Part shown: positions 15,883-24,783 of the stretch, piece by piece
Position numbering within the stretch: the first letter of the stretch is position 1
Layout: each line of letters opens with the position of its first letter
From: Hyphomonadaceae bacterium
GTDB lineage: Bacteria; Pseudomonadota; Alphaproteobacteria; Caulobacterales; Aquidulcibacteraceae
Assembly (NCBI GenBank): GCA_016791445.1
Contig: JAEUMP010000005.1
Span: forward strand, 67,001 to 131,000
Direction: 5' to 3'
Length of the DNA: 64,000 nt
The notes under the pieces: model-generated
The model's database searches: none
The model's input: the letters and a program-made list of their open reading frames with translations, nothing else
Told to the model about the DNA's origin: nothing
Translations under genes and position numbers: made by a program

Positions 15883-16848
15883 TTAGGAGGTCGCGCCCTG
15901 CGCGCTCGGGAAGAGCGTGAAGAAGTCCACGTCGTAGGCGCCCGCCGGATCCTTGCGGACGAATTCGTCGAGGCGATGCGCATCATCGCCCACGAGAATG
16001 CGCCACGTCCCCGCCTTCACGCCGTCGAGGATCACCTTCGACGCCTGCGCCGCCGTCATCGGCGCGTTGTCGCGGAAGCCGTCGGCCATCATTTTCGAAA
16101 GCCCCGCGACCATCGCGTCCGTCAGCTGGCTGTCGTCCTGCCCCGCCGCCTTGATGCGGCGGCGGATGAACATGATGTCCTCGGCGGTCGGCTCGTCGCT
16201 GTCGTTGCCGGAGATCACCTTGCGCGAATTGGCGACGATGTCGGTGCCGATATGGCCCGGCATGACCACCGAGCACTTCACATGCGGGGCATTGACCTTG
16301 AGGTCCGTCATCAGCGCTTCGGTAAAGCCCTTCACCGCGAACTTCGCGGCGCTGTAGGCCGTGTGCGGCGTGTTCTGCCCGATGGAGGCGTAGAAGCCGT
16401 TGACGCTGGACGTATTGATGATGTGCGCCTCGCTCGCCTTCACCAGCATCGGCAGGAAGGTGCGCACGCCGAGATAGACGCCGCCCCAGCAGATGTTGAA
16501 CGTCCGCTCCCAGTTGGCGCGGGTGTCGGTGAAGAGTGAGCCGCCGCCGCCGACGCCGGCATTGTTGAACAGGAGATGGATCTTGTCCGTGTCCATTTCC
16601 TTCGCGACCTCGTCGCGGAATTTCAGGAGCTGATCCTCGATCGAGACGTCCGCGAGGTGCGCGCTCACCTTCGTGCCCTGCGGCGGGCCGTCGGCCTCGC
16701 AGAGCCGCTTGGTCTCGGCCATGTTCTTCGCCGACACGTCGCACATGGCGACGTTGCAGCCTTCCGCAACGAGCTGGCGCACCAGCTCGCGGCCCATGCC
16801 CGTGCCGCCGCCGGTGACGACCGCGATCTTGCCCGCGAAATCCTTCAT
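15883..16848 (-). CDS. Short-chain dehydrogenase/reductase
   Basis: 321 residues, classical SDR. The cofactor motif TGGGTGMG is at the N-terminus, NNAG follows, then catalytic Ser in NTSSVNGFYAS and YSAAK (Tyr and Lys). The Asp in MCDVS after the second strand suggests NAD rather than NADP. Longer than a minimal SDR, with a C-terminal extension ending DVDFFTLFPSAQGATS. Substrate unknown. The ATG at 16846-16848 has GGGGAA upstream. Confidence 0.9.
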   Translation of the reverse strand: MKDFAGKIAVVTGGGTGMGRELVRQLVAEGCNVAMCDVSAKNMAETKRLCEADGPPQGTKVSAHLADVSIEDQLLKFRDEVAKEMDTDKIHLLFNNAGVGGGGSLFTDTRANWERTFNICWGGVYLGVRTFLPMLVKASEAHIINTSSVNGFYASIGQNTPHTAYSAAKFAVKGFTEALMTDLKVNAPHVKCSVVMPGHIGTDIVANSRKVISGNDSDEPTAEDIMFIRRRIKAAGQDDSQLTDAMVAGLSKMMADGFRDNAPMTAAQASKVILDGVKAGTWRILVGDDAHRLDEFVRKDPAGAYDVDFFTLFPSAQGATS

Positions 16849-17021
16849 GCGTTTCCCCTGTTGCGCGCCGTTCCGGCTTGCCCGCGAAAGACGCCTTCGC
16901 ACGCCGCCGCGCAAGCCCCCGACGCAAGGTCAGGCGCCTGCCGCCGGGCGAGCCGAATCGACGCCCCTCGCCTGCCTTGCTAGCGTGCGGCACGCCTAGG
17001 GGTAGGTGCGGGAGACGGGAA

Positions 17022-19028
17022 ATGAAGCGATGGGCGGCGGGCCTTGTCGGCATGGCGCTGGCGCTTTGGGCGGCGCCGGCGCAGGCGCAGTCCGCGCCGC
17101 TCGGGGAACCCGCGTCCGTCGCGACGCTGTCCACGCGCGCGCCTGTCGAGGACCCGTCGCTCGAACCCTTCGTGGACGGCCTCGTGCAGGCCGCCATGCG
17201 CACCGAGCGGATCGCCGGCGTCAGCCTGGTGGTCGTGCGCGAGAGCCGCGTGGTGCTGTTGAAGGGCTACGGCGTCGCCGACGAGGCCGGACGGCCCGTT
17301 GACCCGGAACGCACGCTGTTCCGCATCGCCTCCATCTCCAAGACGTTCACCTGGATCGCGCTCATGCAGCTCGTCGAGCAAGGCAAGGTCGATCTCGACA
17401 AGCCGGCCAATGACTATCTCCCGGCGCAACTGCACATTCCCGACGACGACCAGACGGCGCCGGTGCTGGTGCGGCATCTCCTGACGCACGCCGCCGGTTT
17501 CGAGGACCTCGTCGCCGGGCACCTCTTCATCCCCGATCCCGCGCGCGCATCGCCACTGGTCAACGCGCTGTCGCAACATCGACCGCGCCGCGTGCGACCG
17601 CCCGGCTCCGCGAGCGTCTATTCGAACTACGGAACCGCGCTCGCCGGCGCGATCGTCCAGCATGTGTCCGGCGAGGTCTTCGAGGACCATGTCGAGAAGG
17701 CGATCCTGACACCGCTCGGCCTGCAGAGCACGACGTTCCGCGAGCCTTATGCGATGGCGCTCGTGCAGGGACGCGGCCTGCCCTCGCCGATGTCGCCCGC
17801 GTTGGCGGCCGATCTCTCGGAGGGATTCCGCTGGAAAGGCGGCGCCTTCGTGAAGCAGCCTTTCGAATATGTCGTGCAGTTCGCGCCGGCCGGTTCGGCG
17901 TCCACCACGGCGGCGGACATGGGCCGCTACCTGCAGGGGTTGATGGCCGGCGGACAGGGCGTGCTGAAGCCCGAGACGGTCGCGCTGTTCGCACGTGAGA
18001 AGCCGCTTCTCGCCAATGCCGCCGGCGTGAACGGCGTGGCGTGGGGCATGCTGCAGAGCCGTTCGCCGGCCGGATGGCGCGCCTGGGGACACGGCGGCGA
18101 CACGCTGCGTTTCCATTCCGAACTCGCCATTTTTCCGGAGCTCGATCTCGGCGTGTTCGTCACCACCAACACAGCGACCGGCGGCGCCTTGCGCGATCTT
18201 CTTCCCGGGGCCATCGCGGACCGCATCGGCGGACCCAATCCGTCGAGCGCGCCGACGCCCGCGCCCGATCCGAAGAACCGCGCGGCGCTGCGTCGCTTCG
18301 CCGGCGCCTACATGGTCGACCGCCGCGCGTACTCGAACGCGGAGCGGGCCTTCTGCCTCGTCAACTGCGCCCTCCACGTCAGCGTCGCCGACAACGGCGA
18401 GCTGATCCTCTCGGGCGGCGGCGGCGCGTCGCGTCTCACGCCTCTGGACGCCGACGACCGGGGCGACGGCGTCGTCGTGCACAGGTTCCGCAACACGGAC
18501 TCCGGCGAGATCGCCGCCTTCGTGGAGCGCGACGGCAAGATCGTGCGCTATCTGAGCGCGGGCGGCGTGAACCGCGCCACGCGCATCAGCGCGCTTGCGT
18601 CGGGGGATGGATTCTTCGCCGTCGTGCTGTTCGGCCTGCTCGGCGCGCTTGCGGCGCTTGTCTCGGGAGTTTCGCGGTTGCTGGCGCCGGTGCAGCCGCA
18701 TGCGGGCGCACGTCTCGCGGGGGCGCTCATGCCGGTGACCGGCGCGACATGGCTCGCCGCGCTCGCGGGATACGGCGCCTACTTCCAGCGCGCCGCCGCC
18801 GACGAATGGGTGGTGATGGCGGACTGGCCGGGGGAATTCGCCTTCGCTGCATGGACCGCCGCCGTCGCGGCCGGACTGACCGCGCTGTGCCTCATCGCCG
18901 TCCTGCTCGCGTGGTCGCGCGCAAAGTGGTCCGTCTGGCGCCGCACCCGGATCCTCACCACGCTGGCGGCGCTGGTGGCGCTCGGCGCGATGCTTCACGC
19001 GTGGAACATGGTCGGCCCGCGCTTCTGA
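17022..19028 (+). CDS. Serine hydrolase (class C beta-lactamase-like) with four-TM tail
   Basis: 668 residues. Signal peptide (ending APAQAQ), then a beta-lactamase/DD-peptidase fold: SxxK in ASISKTFTW, YxN in VYSNYGTA and HGG in WGHGGDT. After about residue 410 comes a linker domain and then four membrane segments near the C-terminus (for example [20 protein letters not shown] and [20 protein letters not shown]). Family members act as peptidases, esterases or beta-lactamases; the role here cannot be fixed. ATG 17022 chosen because the signal peptide starts there. Confidence 0.88.
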   Translation: MKRWAAGLVGMALALWAAPAQAQSAPLGEPASVATLSTRAPVEDPSLEPFVDGLVQAAMRTERIAGVSLVVVRESRVVLLKGYGVADEAGRPVDPERTLFRIASISKTFTWIALMQLVEQGKVDLDKPANDYLPAQLHIPDDDQTAPVLVRHLLTHAAGFEDLVAGHLFIPDPARASPLVNALSQHRPRRVRPPGSASVYSNYGTALAGAIVQHVSGEVFEDHVEKAILTPLGLQSTTFREPYAMALVQGRGLPSPMSPALAADLSEGFRWKGGAFVKQPFEYVVQFAPAGSASTTAADMGRYLQGLMAGGQGVLKPETVALFAREKPLLANAAGVNGVAWGMLQSRSPAGWRAWGHGGDTLRFHSELAIFPELDLGVFVTTNTATGGALRDLLPGAIADRIGGPNPSSAPTPAPDPKNRAALRRFAGAYMVDRRAYSNAERAFCLVNCALHVSVADNGELILSGGGGASRLTPLDADDRGDGVVVHRFRNTDSGEIAAFVERDGKIVRYLSAGGVNRATRISALASGDGFFAVVLFGLLGALAALVSGVSRLLAPVQPHAGARLAGALMPVTGATWLAALAGYGAYFQRAAADEWVVMADWPGEFAFAAWTAAVAAGLTALCLIAVLLAWSRAKWSVWRRTRILTTLAALVALGAMLHAWNMVGPRF

Positions 19029-19095
19029 GCCGCATTTGGGCGGGCGGCGCACGCATGCTAGAGCGCCGCCATCCGCGGACCATGAAGGCAGAACC

Positions 19096-20484
19096 ATGAC
19101 CAAGCGCACCGAAACCGATACCTTCGGCCCCATCGACGTGGAGGCCGACAAGTATTGGGGCGCGCAGGCGCAGCGCTCGCTCGGCAACTTCAAGATCGGC
19201 GAAGAGAAGATGCCGAAGCCGCTCGTGCGCGCGCTCGGCATCGTCAAGCGCGCCGCCGCCGAAGCGAACATGGAACTCGGCAAGCTCGACAAGACGATCG
19301 GCGACGCCATCGTCGCGGCCGCGCAGGAAGTCATCGACGGCAAGCTCGATGCGCACTTTCCGCTCAGCGTCTGGCAGACGGGCTCCGGCACGCAGACCAA
19401 CATGAACGCCAACGAGGTGATCTCGAACCGCGCGATCGAGATGCTGGGCGGCGTGATGGGCTCCAAGAAGCCCGTCCACCCCAACGATCACGTCAACATG
19501 GCGCAGTCATCGAACGACGTGTTCCCCACCGCCATGCACATCGCGGCGGCGGAGTATCTCGTGCGCGAGACGCTGCCGGCGCTGACGAAGCTCTCCGCAG
19601 CGCTCACCGCCAAGCAGGACAAATTCAAGGACATCATCAAGATCGGCCGCACGCACACGCAGGACGCCACGCCGCTGACGCTCGGCCAGGAATTCTCGGG
19701 CTACGCGCACGCGGTCGAGAACGGCATCCGCCGCATCGAGGAATCGATGGTCGATCTCTATGAACTGGCGCAGGGCGGCACGGCGGTCGGCACGGGGCTC
19801 AACGCGCCGGTCGGCTTTGCGGAATTGTTCGCCACGAAAGTCGCAAAGATCACGAGCCTGCCTTTCGTCACCGCGCCGAACAAGTTCGAGGCGCTCGCCT
19901 CGCATGGCGCGCTCGCCTATGCGCACGGAGCGCTGAACGCGGTCGCGATGGATCTCTTCAAGATCGCGAACGACATCCGCCTGCTGGGTTCGGGCCCGCG
20001 CTCGGGCCTCGGCGAGCTTTCATTGCCGGAGAATGAGCCCGGCTCGTCGATCATGCCGGGCAAGGTGAACCCGACGCAGTCGGAAGCGCTGACGATGGTG
20101 GCCGCGCAGGTGCTGGGCAACCAGGCGACGATCGGCTTCGCCGCGAGCCAGGGCCATTTCGAACTGAACGTCTACAAGCCCGTCGTGATCTACAATTTCA
20201 TCCAGTCCGCGCGCCTCATCGGCGATGCGGCGGTGAGCTTCACCGACAACTGCGTGAACGGCATCGAGGCGCGCACGGACAACATCAAGGCGGCGATGGA
20301 AAAGAGCCTGATGCTCGTCACCGCACTCGCGCCGAAGATCGGCTATGACAACGCCGCCAAGATCGCCAAGACCGCGCACAAGAACGGCACGACGCTCCGC
20401 GAGGAAGCCGTCGGCGGCGGCTATGTGACGGAAGCGGAATTCGACGCCGTGGTGCGACCGGAGCAGATGATCGCGCCGGGGTGA
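19096..20484 (+). CDS. fumC: Class II fumarate hydratase
   Basis: Fumarate to malate in the TCA cycle; iron-independent class. 462 residues. Signature [13 protein letters not shown], plus [33 protein letters not shown] and [20 protein letters not shown]. Upstream, a five-codon frame starting at 19082 overlaps this ATG, but I do not consider it a real gene. Confidence 0.97.
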   Translation: MTKRTETDTFGPIDVEADKYWGAQAQRSLGNFKIGEEKMPKPLVRALGIVKRAAAEANMELGKLDKTIGDAIVAAAQEVIDGKLDAHFPLSVWQTGSGTQTNMNANEVISNRAIEMLGGVMGSKKPVHPNDHVNMAQSSNDVFPTAMHIAAAEYLVRETLPALTKLSAALTAKQDKFKDIIKIGRTHTQDATPLTLGQEFSGYAHAVENGIRRIEESMVDLYELAQGGTAVGTGLNAPVGFAELFATKVAKITSLPFVTAPNKFEALASHGALAYAHGALNAVAMDLFKIANDIRLLGSGPRSGLGELSLPENEPGSSIMPGKVNPTQSEALTMVAAQVLGNQATIGFAASQGHFELNVYKPVVIYNFIQSARLIGDAAVSFTDNCVNGIEARTDNIKAAMEKSLMLVTALAPKIGYDNAAKIAKTAHKNGTTLREEAVGGGYVTEAEFDAVVRPEQMIAPG

Positions 20485-20499
20485 AGTTCCACTGAGCGG

Positions 20500-20952
20500 C
20501 TACGAAATTAGAAGCGTGCCACAAGAGGACGTCGCTAGCCACGACTGCGTGATTCGACTGCGTTGCTCCAATTGACGTGGAGAAGACGAATCCAGGTTCC
20601 AGCGAATGGGAACCCTGACAAGCCCACCGCGACTCTGCTTCTCCAACTCGCGCTGCCCAGCCGCAGAGAGCCGAAAGGCTGCGGCGACTTTCAAGCTTGC
20701 CTCGCCGAAACCCTGTCCTTCAGGCCATTCGCGATCAACTTTGCAGCGGAGCGTTCCCATCAACCCAGGTGAACAACACAAGTCCGCCGCGCCAGCCTGA
20801 TTGCGTATGAGCGCTTCAAGAGGATACGCGTCCGCAAAGTCCGCACCAGTCGGTCGTTGTGAAAAATAGTTCAAGGGTGAGTGCGCCACGGCAGCAGACG
20901 CCATCACCATTATCGCAATCAATATCTTAGCCGTTGTTCGCAGCATCTTCAC
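20500..20952 (-). CDS. Small secreted protein with TonB C-terminal-like domain
   Basis: 150 residues: signal peptide (KILIAIMVMASAAVAHS) and a domain reading GLMGTLRCKVDREWPEGQGF then GEASLKVAAAFRLSA and GGLVRVPIRW. This follows the TonB C-terminal pattern of alphaproteobacterial energy-transducer-like proteins, which often act without ExbBD. There is no proline-rich spacer, so it is not a conventional TonB. GC content is lower than its neighbours. The domain call is from pattern memory. Confidence 0.65.
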   Translation of the reverse strand: MKMLRTTAKILIAIMVMASAAVAHSPLNYFSQRPTGADFADAYPLEALIRNQAGAADLCCSPGLMGTLRCKVDREWPEGQGFGEASLKVAAAFRLSAAGQRELEKQSRGGLVRVPIRWNLDSSSPRQLEQRSRITQSWLATSSCGTLLIS

Positions 20953-20971
20953 CGCTCCCTAGCGCAGTTAC

Positions 20972-21619
20972 TTAAATCGCCGATCTTCCGAAGAACTTTC
21001 GCTCCCGCTCGATCCATCCCGCAAAGCTCGGCCGCGCGTGCATCTTCTCGATGAACGCCACGAGCTTCGGGTGCTTCTCCGCCTTCGGCAGCAGCCCCAC
21101 ATGCAGCATGTTCACGAACGGGCTTGCGATGGCGATATCCGCGAGCGTCAGGCGATCCTCCACGAACCAGCCGGACGCCGGCAGGATGCGCTCGATGTAA
21201 TCGAGGATCGGCGGCACTTCCTTCGTCTCCGCCGCATGCGCCATCGCTTCGTCTCCGGGGATCTTCAGAACCTTCGGCGCAACCACGCGGTTGAAGAAGA
21301 TCTTGCCCATCGCGCCGACCATGATCGTGTCGGCGAATTCATCGTACCAGATCGTGCGCGAGCGGGCCTTCGGTTCGGTGGGGATCAGATTGGGGTCAGG
21401 GTGCAGCGCTTCAAGATAAGTGATGATGGCCGAGGAATCCGAGATCGCGAAGTCGCCGTCGCGGAAGCCCGGCATCTTGCCGAAGGGGCTCGCCTCGATG
21501 AACTCCGGATCCTTCGCGCCGAGACCGGTGTTCTTCAACTCCAGCGCGATGCCCTTCTCCGCGCCATAGGCCAGCACCTTGCGGACGAAAGGCGATGCCG
21601 AGGCGCCGTAGACGATCAT
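20972..21619 (-). CDS. Glutathione S-transferase family protein
   Basis: 215 residues. N-terminal thioredoxin-like domain: YGASASPFVRKVLAYGAEKG (Ser in the catalytic position), SPFGKMPGFRDGDFAISDSS (cis-Pro, then Asp-Ser contacts). C-terminal helical domain with LTLADIAIASPFVN. Divergent from a second GST gene at 21726, with which it shares a 106-bp promoter region. Confidence 0.9.
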   Translation of the reverse strand: MIVYGASASPFVRKVLAYGAEKGIALELKNTGLGAKDPEFIEASPFGKMPGFRDGDFAISDSSAIITYLEALHPDPNLIPTEPKARSRTIWYDEFADTIMVGAMGKIFFNRVVAPKVLKIPGDEAMAHAAETKEVPPILDYIERILPASGWFVEDRLTLADIAIASPFVNMLHVGLLPKAEKHPKLVAFIEKMHARPSFAGWIERERKFFGRSAI

Positions 21620-21725
21620 GCGAAATCTCCCCTTTTGTCAGCAGCGCGCGGTCGCGGCGCGCGGGCGGTTGCGCTAGGCCTTGGCGCGGGCGACAGTTCG
21701 GGTCAACGACATTCGGAGCCACCCC

Positions 21726-22319
21726 ATGATCACCCTCTATCATGCGCCGCAGTCGCGCTCCTCGCGCATCATCTGGCTCCTGGAGGAACTCGGCGCGCCC
21801 TACGAGATCCGGATCACGTCCATTCCACGGCGCGACGGCAGCGGCGGACCGGACCCTGCCAATCCGCACCCCGACAAGAAAGTCCCCGTCATAGTCCATG
21901 ACGGCGCCATCGTCTCCGAGAGCATCGCCATCGCGGCGTATCTCTGCGACGCGTTCCCGCAGGCTGGCCTCGCGCCGAAGATCGGCGCACCGCTGCGCGG
22001 GCCGTATCTCGAATGGCTCGCGTATTATGCCGGCGTGATGGAGCCGGTGATGATCGCGGGCTTTGCGGGGTTTTCGGACAATCCGGCGGTCGTCAGCACC
22101 TGGCGCACGCCGCGCGAGTCGCACGCGCGGATTTCCGCCTCGCTGGACAAGCATCCCTTCATCCTCGGCGATGCATTCACCGCCGTGGATGTGATCATCG
22201 GCAGCGTCGGCCAGTGGATGCGCCCCGCGCTGCCGCCCGGCGATGTCGTCGATGACTATCTCAAGCGTCTTGCGGAACGCCCTGCGGCGCAGCGCGCGGC
22301 GGCGAAGGACAACGGATGA
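21726..22319 (+). CDS. Glutathione S-transferase family protein
   Basis: 197 residues. YHAPQSRSSRIIWLLEELGA opens the thioredoxin-like domain; HPDKKVPVIVHDGAIVSESI holds the glutathione contacts; the helical domain ends with FTAVDVIIGSVGQWM. Its stop overlaps the start of the CoA-transferase gene (ATGA at 22316-22319), so the two are probably expressed together. Confidence 0.9.
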   Translation: MITLYHAPQSRSSRIIWLLEELGAPYEIRITSIPRRDGSGGPDPANPHPDKKVPVIVHDGAIVSESIAIAAYLCDAFPQAGLAPKIGAPLRGPYLEWLAYYAGVMEPVMIAGFAGFSDNPAVVSTWRTPRESHARISASLDKHPFILGDAFTAVDVIIGSVGQWMRPALPPGDVVDDYLKRLAERPAAQRAAAKDNG

Positions 22320-23530
22320 CGGAAGCGACACCTCGCGGCCCGCTCGCCGGCGTTCGCGTGCTCGACCTCTCGCGCGTGCTGGCGGGGCCGTATTGCACCA
22401 CGCAGCTCTACGAACTCGGCGCGGAAGTTCTGAAGGTGGAGCAGCCGGGACATGGGGATGACACGCGCGCCTTTCCACCCTTCCTGAACGGCGAGAGCGT
22501 CTATTTCGCCAGCATCAATCGCGGCAAGCGTTCCATCGCGCTCGATCTGCGGGTCGAGAACGACCGCAAGGTGTTCGACGCGCTGCTCGCGAAGGCGGAC
22601 GTGCTCGTCGAGAATTTCCGGCCCGGCGTGATGGAGAAGCTCGGCTATGGCTGGGAAGCGGTTCACGCGCGCCATCCGTCGCTGATCTACGCCGCGATTT
22701 CCGGTTTCGGACAAACAGGCCCCTATCGCGATCTGCCAGCCTACGATCTCGTGGTGCAGGCGCTCGGCGGGATGATCTCGATCAACGGGCCTGAAGGCGG
22801 GCCGCCGGTGCGGCTCGGCATTTCGCTCGCCGATCTCGGCGCGGGATTGTTTGCAGCGCTCGGCGTCGTGTCGGCGCTGTTCGAACGCAAGACGAGCGGC
22901 GTGGGGCGTCTCGTCGACATTTCGATGCTCGACTGCCAGACGCTGCTGCTCGAAAGCGCGCTGGTGCGCCAGTTCGCGAGCGGCGACACACAGAAGCCCA
23001 CGGGCTCGCGCCATCCCGTCATCACGCCGTTCGACGTGTTCCAGACTCAGGACGCGCCGATCGCCATTGCGTGTGCGAACGATCGCCTCTTTGCGACGCT
23101 GGCGCAGGCGCTCGGCCATCCGGAGCTTGCCGCCGACGAGCGCTTTGCGTCGCTGTTCGCGCGCTTCGGCTATCATGTGGAGTTGAAGGCGGCGCTCGAG
23201 AAAGCGCTCGCGGCGAAGCCGGCGGCGGCCTGGATCGCCACGCTGCAGGCAGCCGGCGTGCCCTGTGCGCCCGTGCAGGACATGGCGGCCGTGGTGAACG
23301 ACCCGCAACTCGTCGCGCGCAACATGTTCGTCGAGGTCGACGATCCGGAGATGGGCAAGCTGAAGATGTCCGGCAACGCCGTGAAGATTTCCGGCTACCC
23401 CGACCCGACGACGCGCCCGCCGGCGCCAAACCTCGACGAAGCGCGCGCTGATGTGCTGACCGAGATCGGCGCGACGCCGGAAAGTCCGCGCGACCGCGTT
23501 CGCGACGGGCCCAGGAATCCGGTATGGTGA
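22316..23530 (+). CDS. CaiB/BaiF family III CoA-transferase
   Basis: 404 residues. N-terminus LAGVRVLDLSRVLAGPYCTT is the family hallmark; VENFRPGVMEKLGYGWE and SGFGQTGPYRDLPAYDLVVQ follow, the last containing the catalytic aspartate that forms the acyl anhydride. C-terminal half with GVPCAPVQDMAAVVNDPQL. Moves CoA between carboxylic acids; substrate unknown. The divergent and coupled GST genes suggest a catabolic or detoxification module. Confidence 0.93.
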   Translation: MTEATPRGPLAGVRVLDLSRVLAGPYCTTQLYELGAEVLKVEQPGHGDDTRAFPPFLNGESVYFASINRGKRSIALDLRVENDRKVFDALLAKADVLVENFRPGVMEKLGYGWEAVHARHPSLIYAAISGFGQTGPYRDLPAYDLVVQALGGMISINGPEGGPPVRLGISLADLGAGLFAALGVVSALFERKTSGVGRLVDISMLDCQTLLLESALVRQFASGDTQKPTGSRHPVITPFDVFQTQDAPIAIACANDRLFATLAQALGHPELAADERFASLFARFGYHVELKAALEKALAAKPAAAWIATLQAAGVPCAPVQDMAAVVNDPQLVARNMFVEVDDPEMGKLKMSGNAVKISGYPDPTTRPPAPNLDEARADVLTEIGATPESPRDRVRDGPRNPVW

Positions 23531-23533
23531 ATC

Positions 23534-23728
23534 ATGGCTGACATCGTGAACCTGCGACAGGCGCGCAAGGCCAAAGCGCGCGACGGAAAGACGAAGGACG
23601 CCGACGCCAACCGCGCCGCCCATGGCCGGACGAAAGCGGACAAGTCGCTGACGAAGGCCCGCGCCGAAAAGGCCGCGCGCGATCTCGACGCGCACAAGCG
23701 CGACACCCCCGGTGACGAAAAGTCTTAG
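23534..23728 (+). CDS. DUF4169 family small protein
   Basis: 64 residues, strongly charged, starting MADIVNLRQARKAKARD and containing NRAAHGRTKADKS and AARDLDAHK. This is the pattern of DUF4169, a small cytoplasmic family of unknown function in alphaproteobacteria. Starts 3 bp after the CoA-transferase stop; its own stop overlaps the convergent MORN gene stop. Confidence 0.85.
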   Translation: MADIVNLRQARKAKARDGKTKDADANRAAHGRTKADKSLTKARAEKAARDLDAHKRDTPGDEKS

Positions 23729-24462
23729 GGCTTCAGCTCTTCGGTGAGCACGTCGGCCTTCCAGAACCCCGCGCTCCGCGCGCCGTCGGCGGCGGTGTCC
23801 ACGCCGTAGCCTTCGCGTCGACCGCCCAGGAACTGGCCGCGATAGAAGGCGCCGTCCGCCTTGCGCCATTCGCCGAAACCGTCGGGAGCGCCGTCGCGGA
23901 CATCGCCGCGATAGATGCCGCCGTCCGCAAAGACGATGCGCGCGACGCCGGTGGGTGCGTCGGCGCGGAAATCGCCGGTGTAGCTCGGGCCGCTGCAATC
24001 CGCGCGCTGACAATCGACGCCGGGGCCGCTGCGCACGCCGCCGACGAAGAAGCCTGCACCGAAGGGAACGCTTGCGCTGCGGACGACGCCGAGCCCCTCG
24101 GCGACGCCGTCGATCACTTCGCCCTGGAAGACCGCGCCGCTCGGCAGCGTGAGGCGTTCGCCGCCGCGCAAGGCCCGCGCGCGCGCGACCACGGCATCCG
24201 CTTCGACGACCACGCTGTCGGCATGCGCCATCGACGCGATCGCGGAGGCGACAGCCGCGTCGACATCGGCGGCGATGTCCTCGCGCACCGCGCGTGCGGA
24301 ATCGGTTGCGGCCACGACCGGGGCGCGCTTCGGCAGCATCGGGCCCACGGCCACGAACACGCTGCCCAGCACCGCCGCGCCCACCGCCCCCGCCACGATC
24401 CCCAGCGCCAGCCGTTCGTCGGCGCGCGGTTTGCGACCGTTCGCGATTTCGTCAGTTCCCAT
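23725..24462 (-). CDS. Membrane-anchored MORN-repeat protein
   Basis: 245 residues. One membrane segment at about 19-41, an Ala/Asp-rich helix (50-100), then five MORN-like repeats from about 108 to 235, for example GAVFQGEVIDGVAEGLGVV, PSYTGDFRADAPTGVARIV, GIYRGDVRDGAPDGFGEW and AFYRGQFLGGRREGYGV. Two cysteines (CQRADC) sit between repeats 2 and 3. The topology suggests the repeats are periplasmic. MORN repeats bind lipids or proteins. The next minus-strand gene upstream is the TIR-TM-MORN gene, so the two may be functionally paired. Confidence 0.85.
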   Translation of the reverse strand: MGTDEIANGRKPRADERLALGIVAGAVGAAVLGSVFVAVGPMLPKRAPVVAATDSARAVREDIAADVDAAVASAIASMAHADSVVVEADAVVARARALRGGERLTLPSGAVFQGEVIDGVAEGLGVVRSASVPFGAGFFVGGVRSGPGVDCQRADCSGPSYTGDFRADAPTGVARIVFADGGIYRGDVRDGAPDGFGEWRKADGAFYRGQFLGGRREGYGVDTAADGARSAGFWKADVLTEELKP

Positions 24463-24540
24463 GCCGGCGCAGCTCTTCCGTTCAGCGAAGCAGGAAGCTA
24501 CCGCTTGTCGGTCCCGCGCTCCAGCGGGCTAGTGCAGTCG

Positions 24541-24783
24541 ATGCCCGGACTTCAAAAGCGCTCCCTGGTACTCGCCGGCCACCGCACGTCGCTGGCGCTC
24601 GAGCCGGAATTCTGGCGCACGCTGGAAGCGATGGCGGCGCAGGAAAATCAATCGCTTGCAGCGCTCGTGGCGGAGATTGACTCGGCGCGAGCGGCGGCGT
24701 CGCCCGATCGACTGCTTGCTTCGGCATGCCGTGTCGCGGCCCTCGAATGGGCGCGCACATCCCCTCACTGCGGCCCGACATAG
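24541..24783 (+). CDS. Ribbon-helix-helix domain protein (RHH_4-like)
   Basis: 80 residues. The sequence KRSLVLAGHRTSLALEPEFW followed by LEAMAAQENQSLAALVAEID matches RHH_4 (PF13467), a small family with a beta-strand and two helices, presumed to bind DNA as a dimer. Start ATG 24541. Its last 19 bp overlap, on the opposite strand, the 3' end of the TIR-TM-MORN gene. Could be a local regulator, but RHH_4 proteins are also common as stand-alone genes in alphaproteobacteria. Confidence 0.85.
   Translation: MPGLQKRSLVLAGHRTSLALEPEFWRTLEAMAAQENQSLAALVAEIDSARAAASPDRLLASACRVAALEWARTSPHCGPT

Noticed and set aside
19082-19099. Five-codon frame whose TGA overlaps the fumC ATG
   Set aside because: Too short and without a peptide or attenuation logic to call it a leader; ATGA overlaps arise easily in this sequence.
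16980-19484. 834-codon minus-strand frame over the serine hydrolase and fumC
   Set aside because: Antisense shadow of two recognisable genes, with no domain and unusual amino acid composition.
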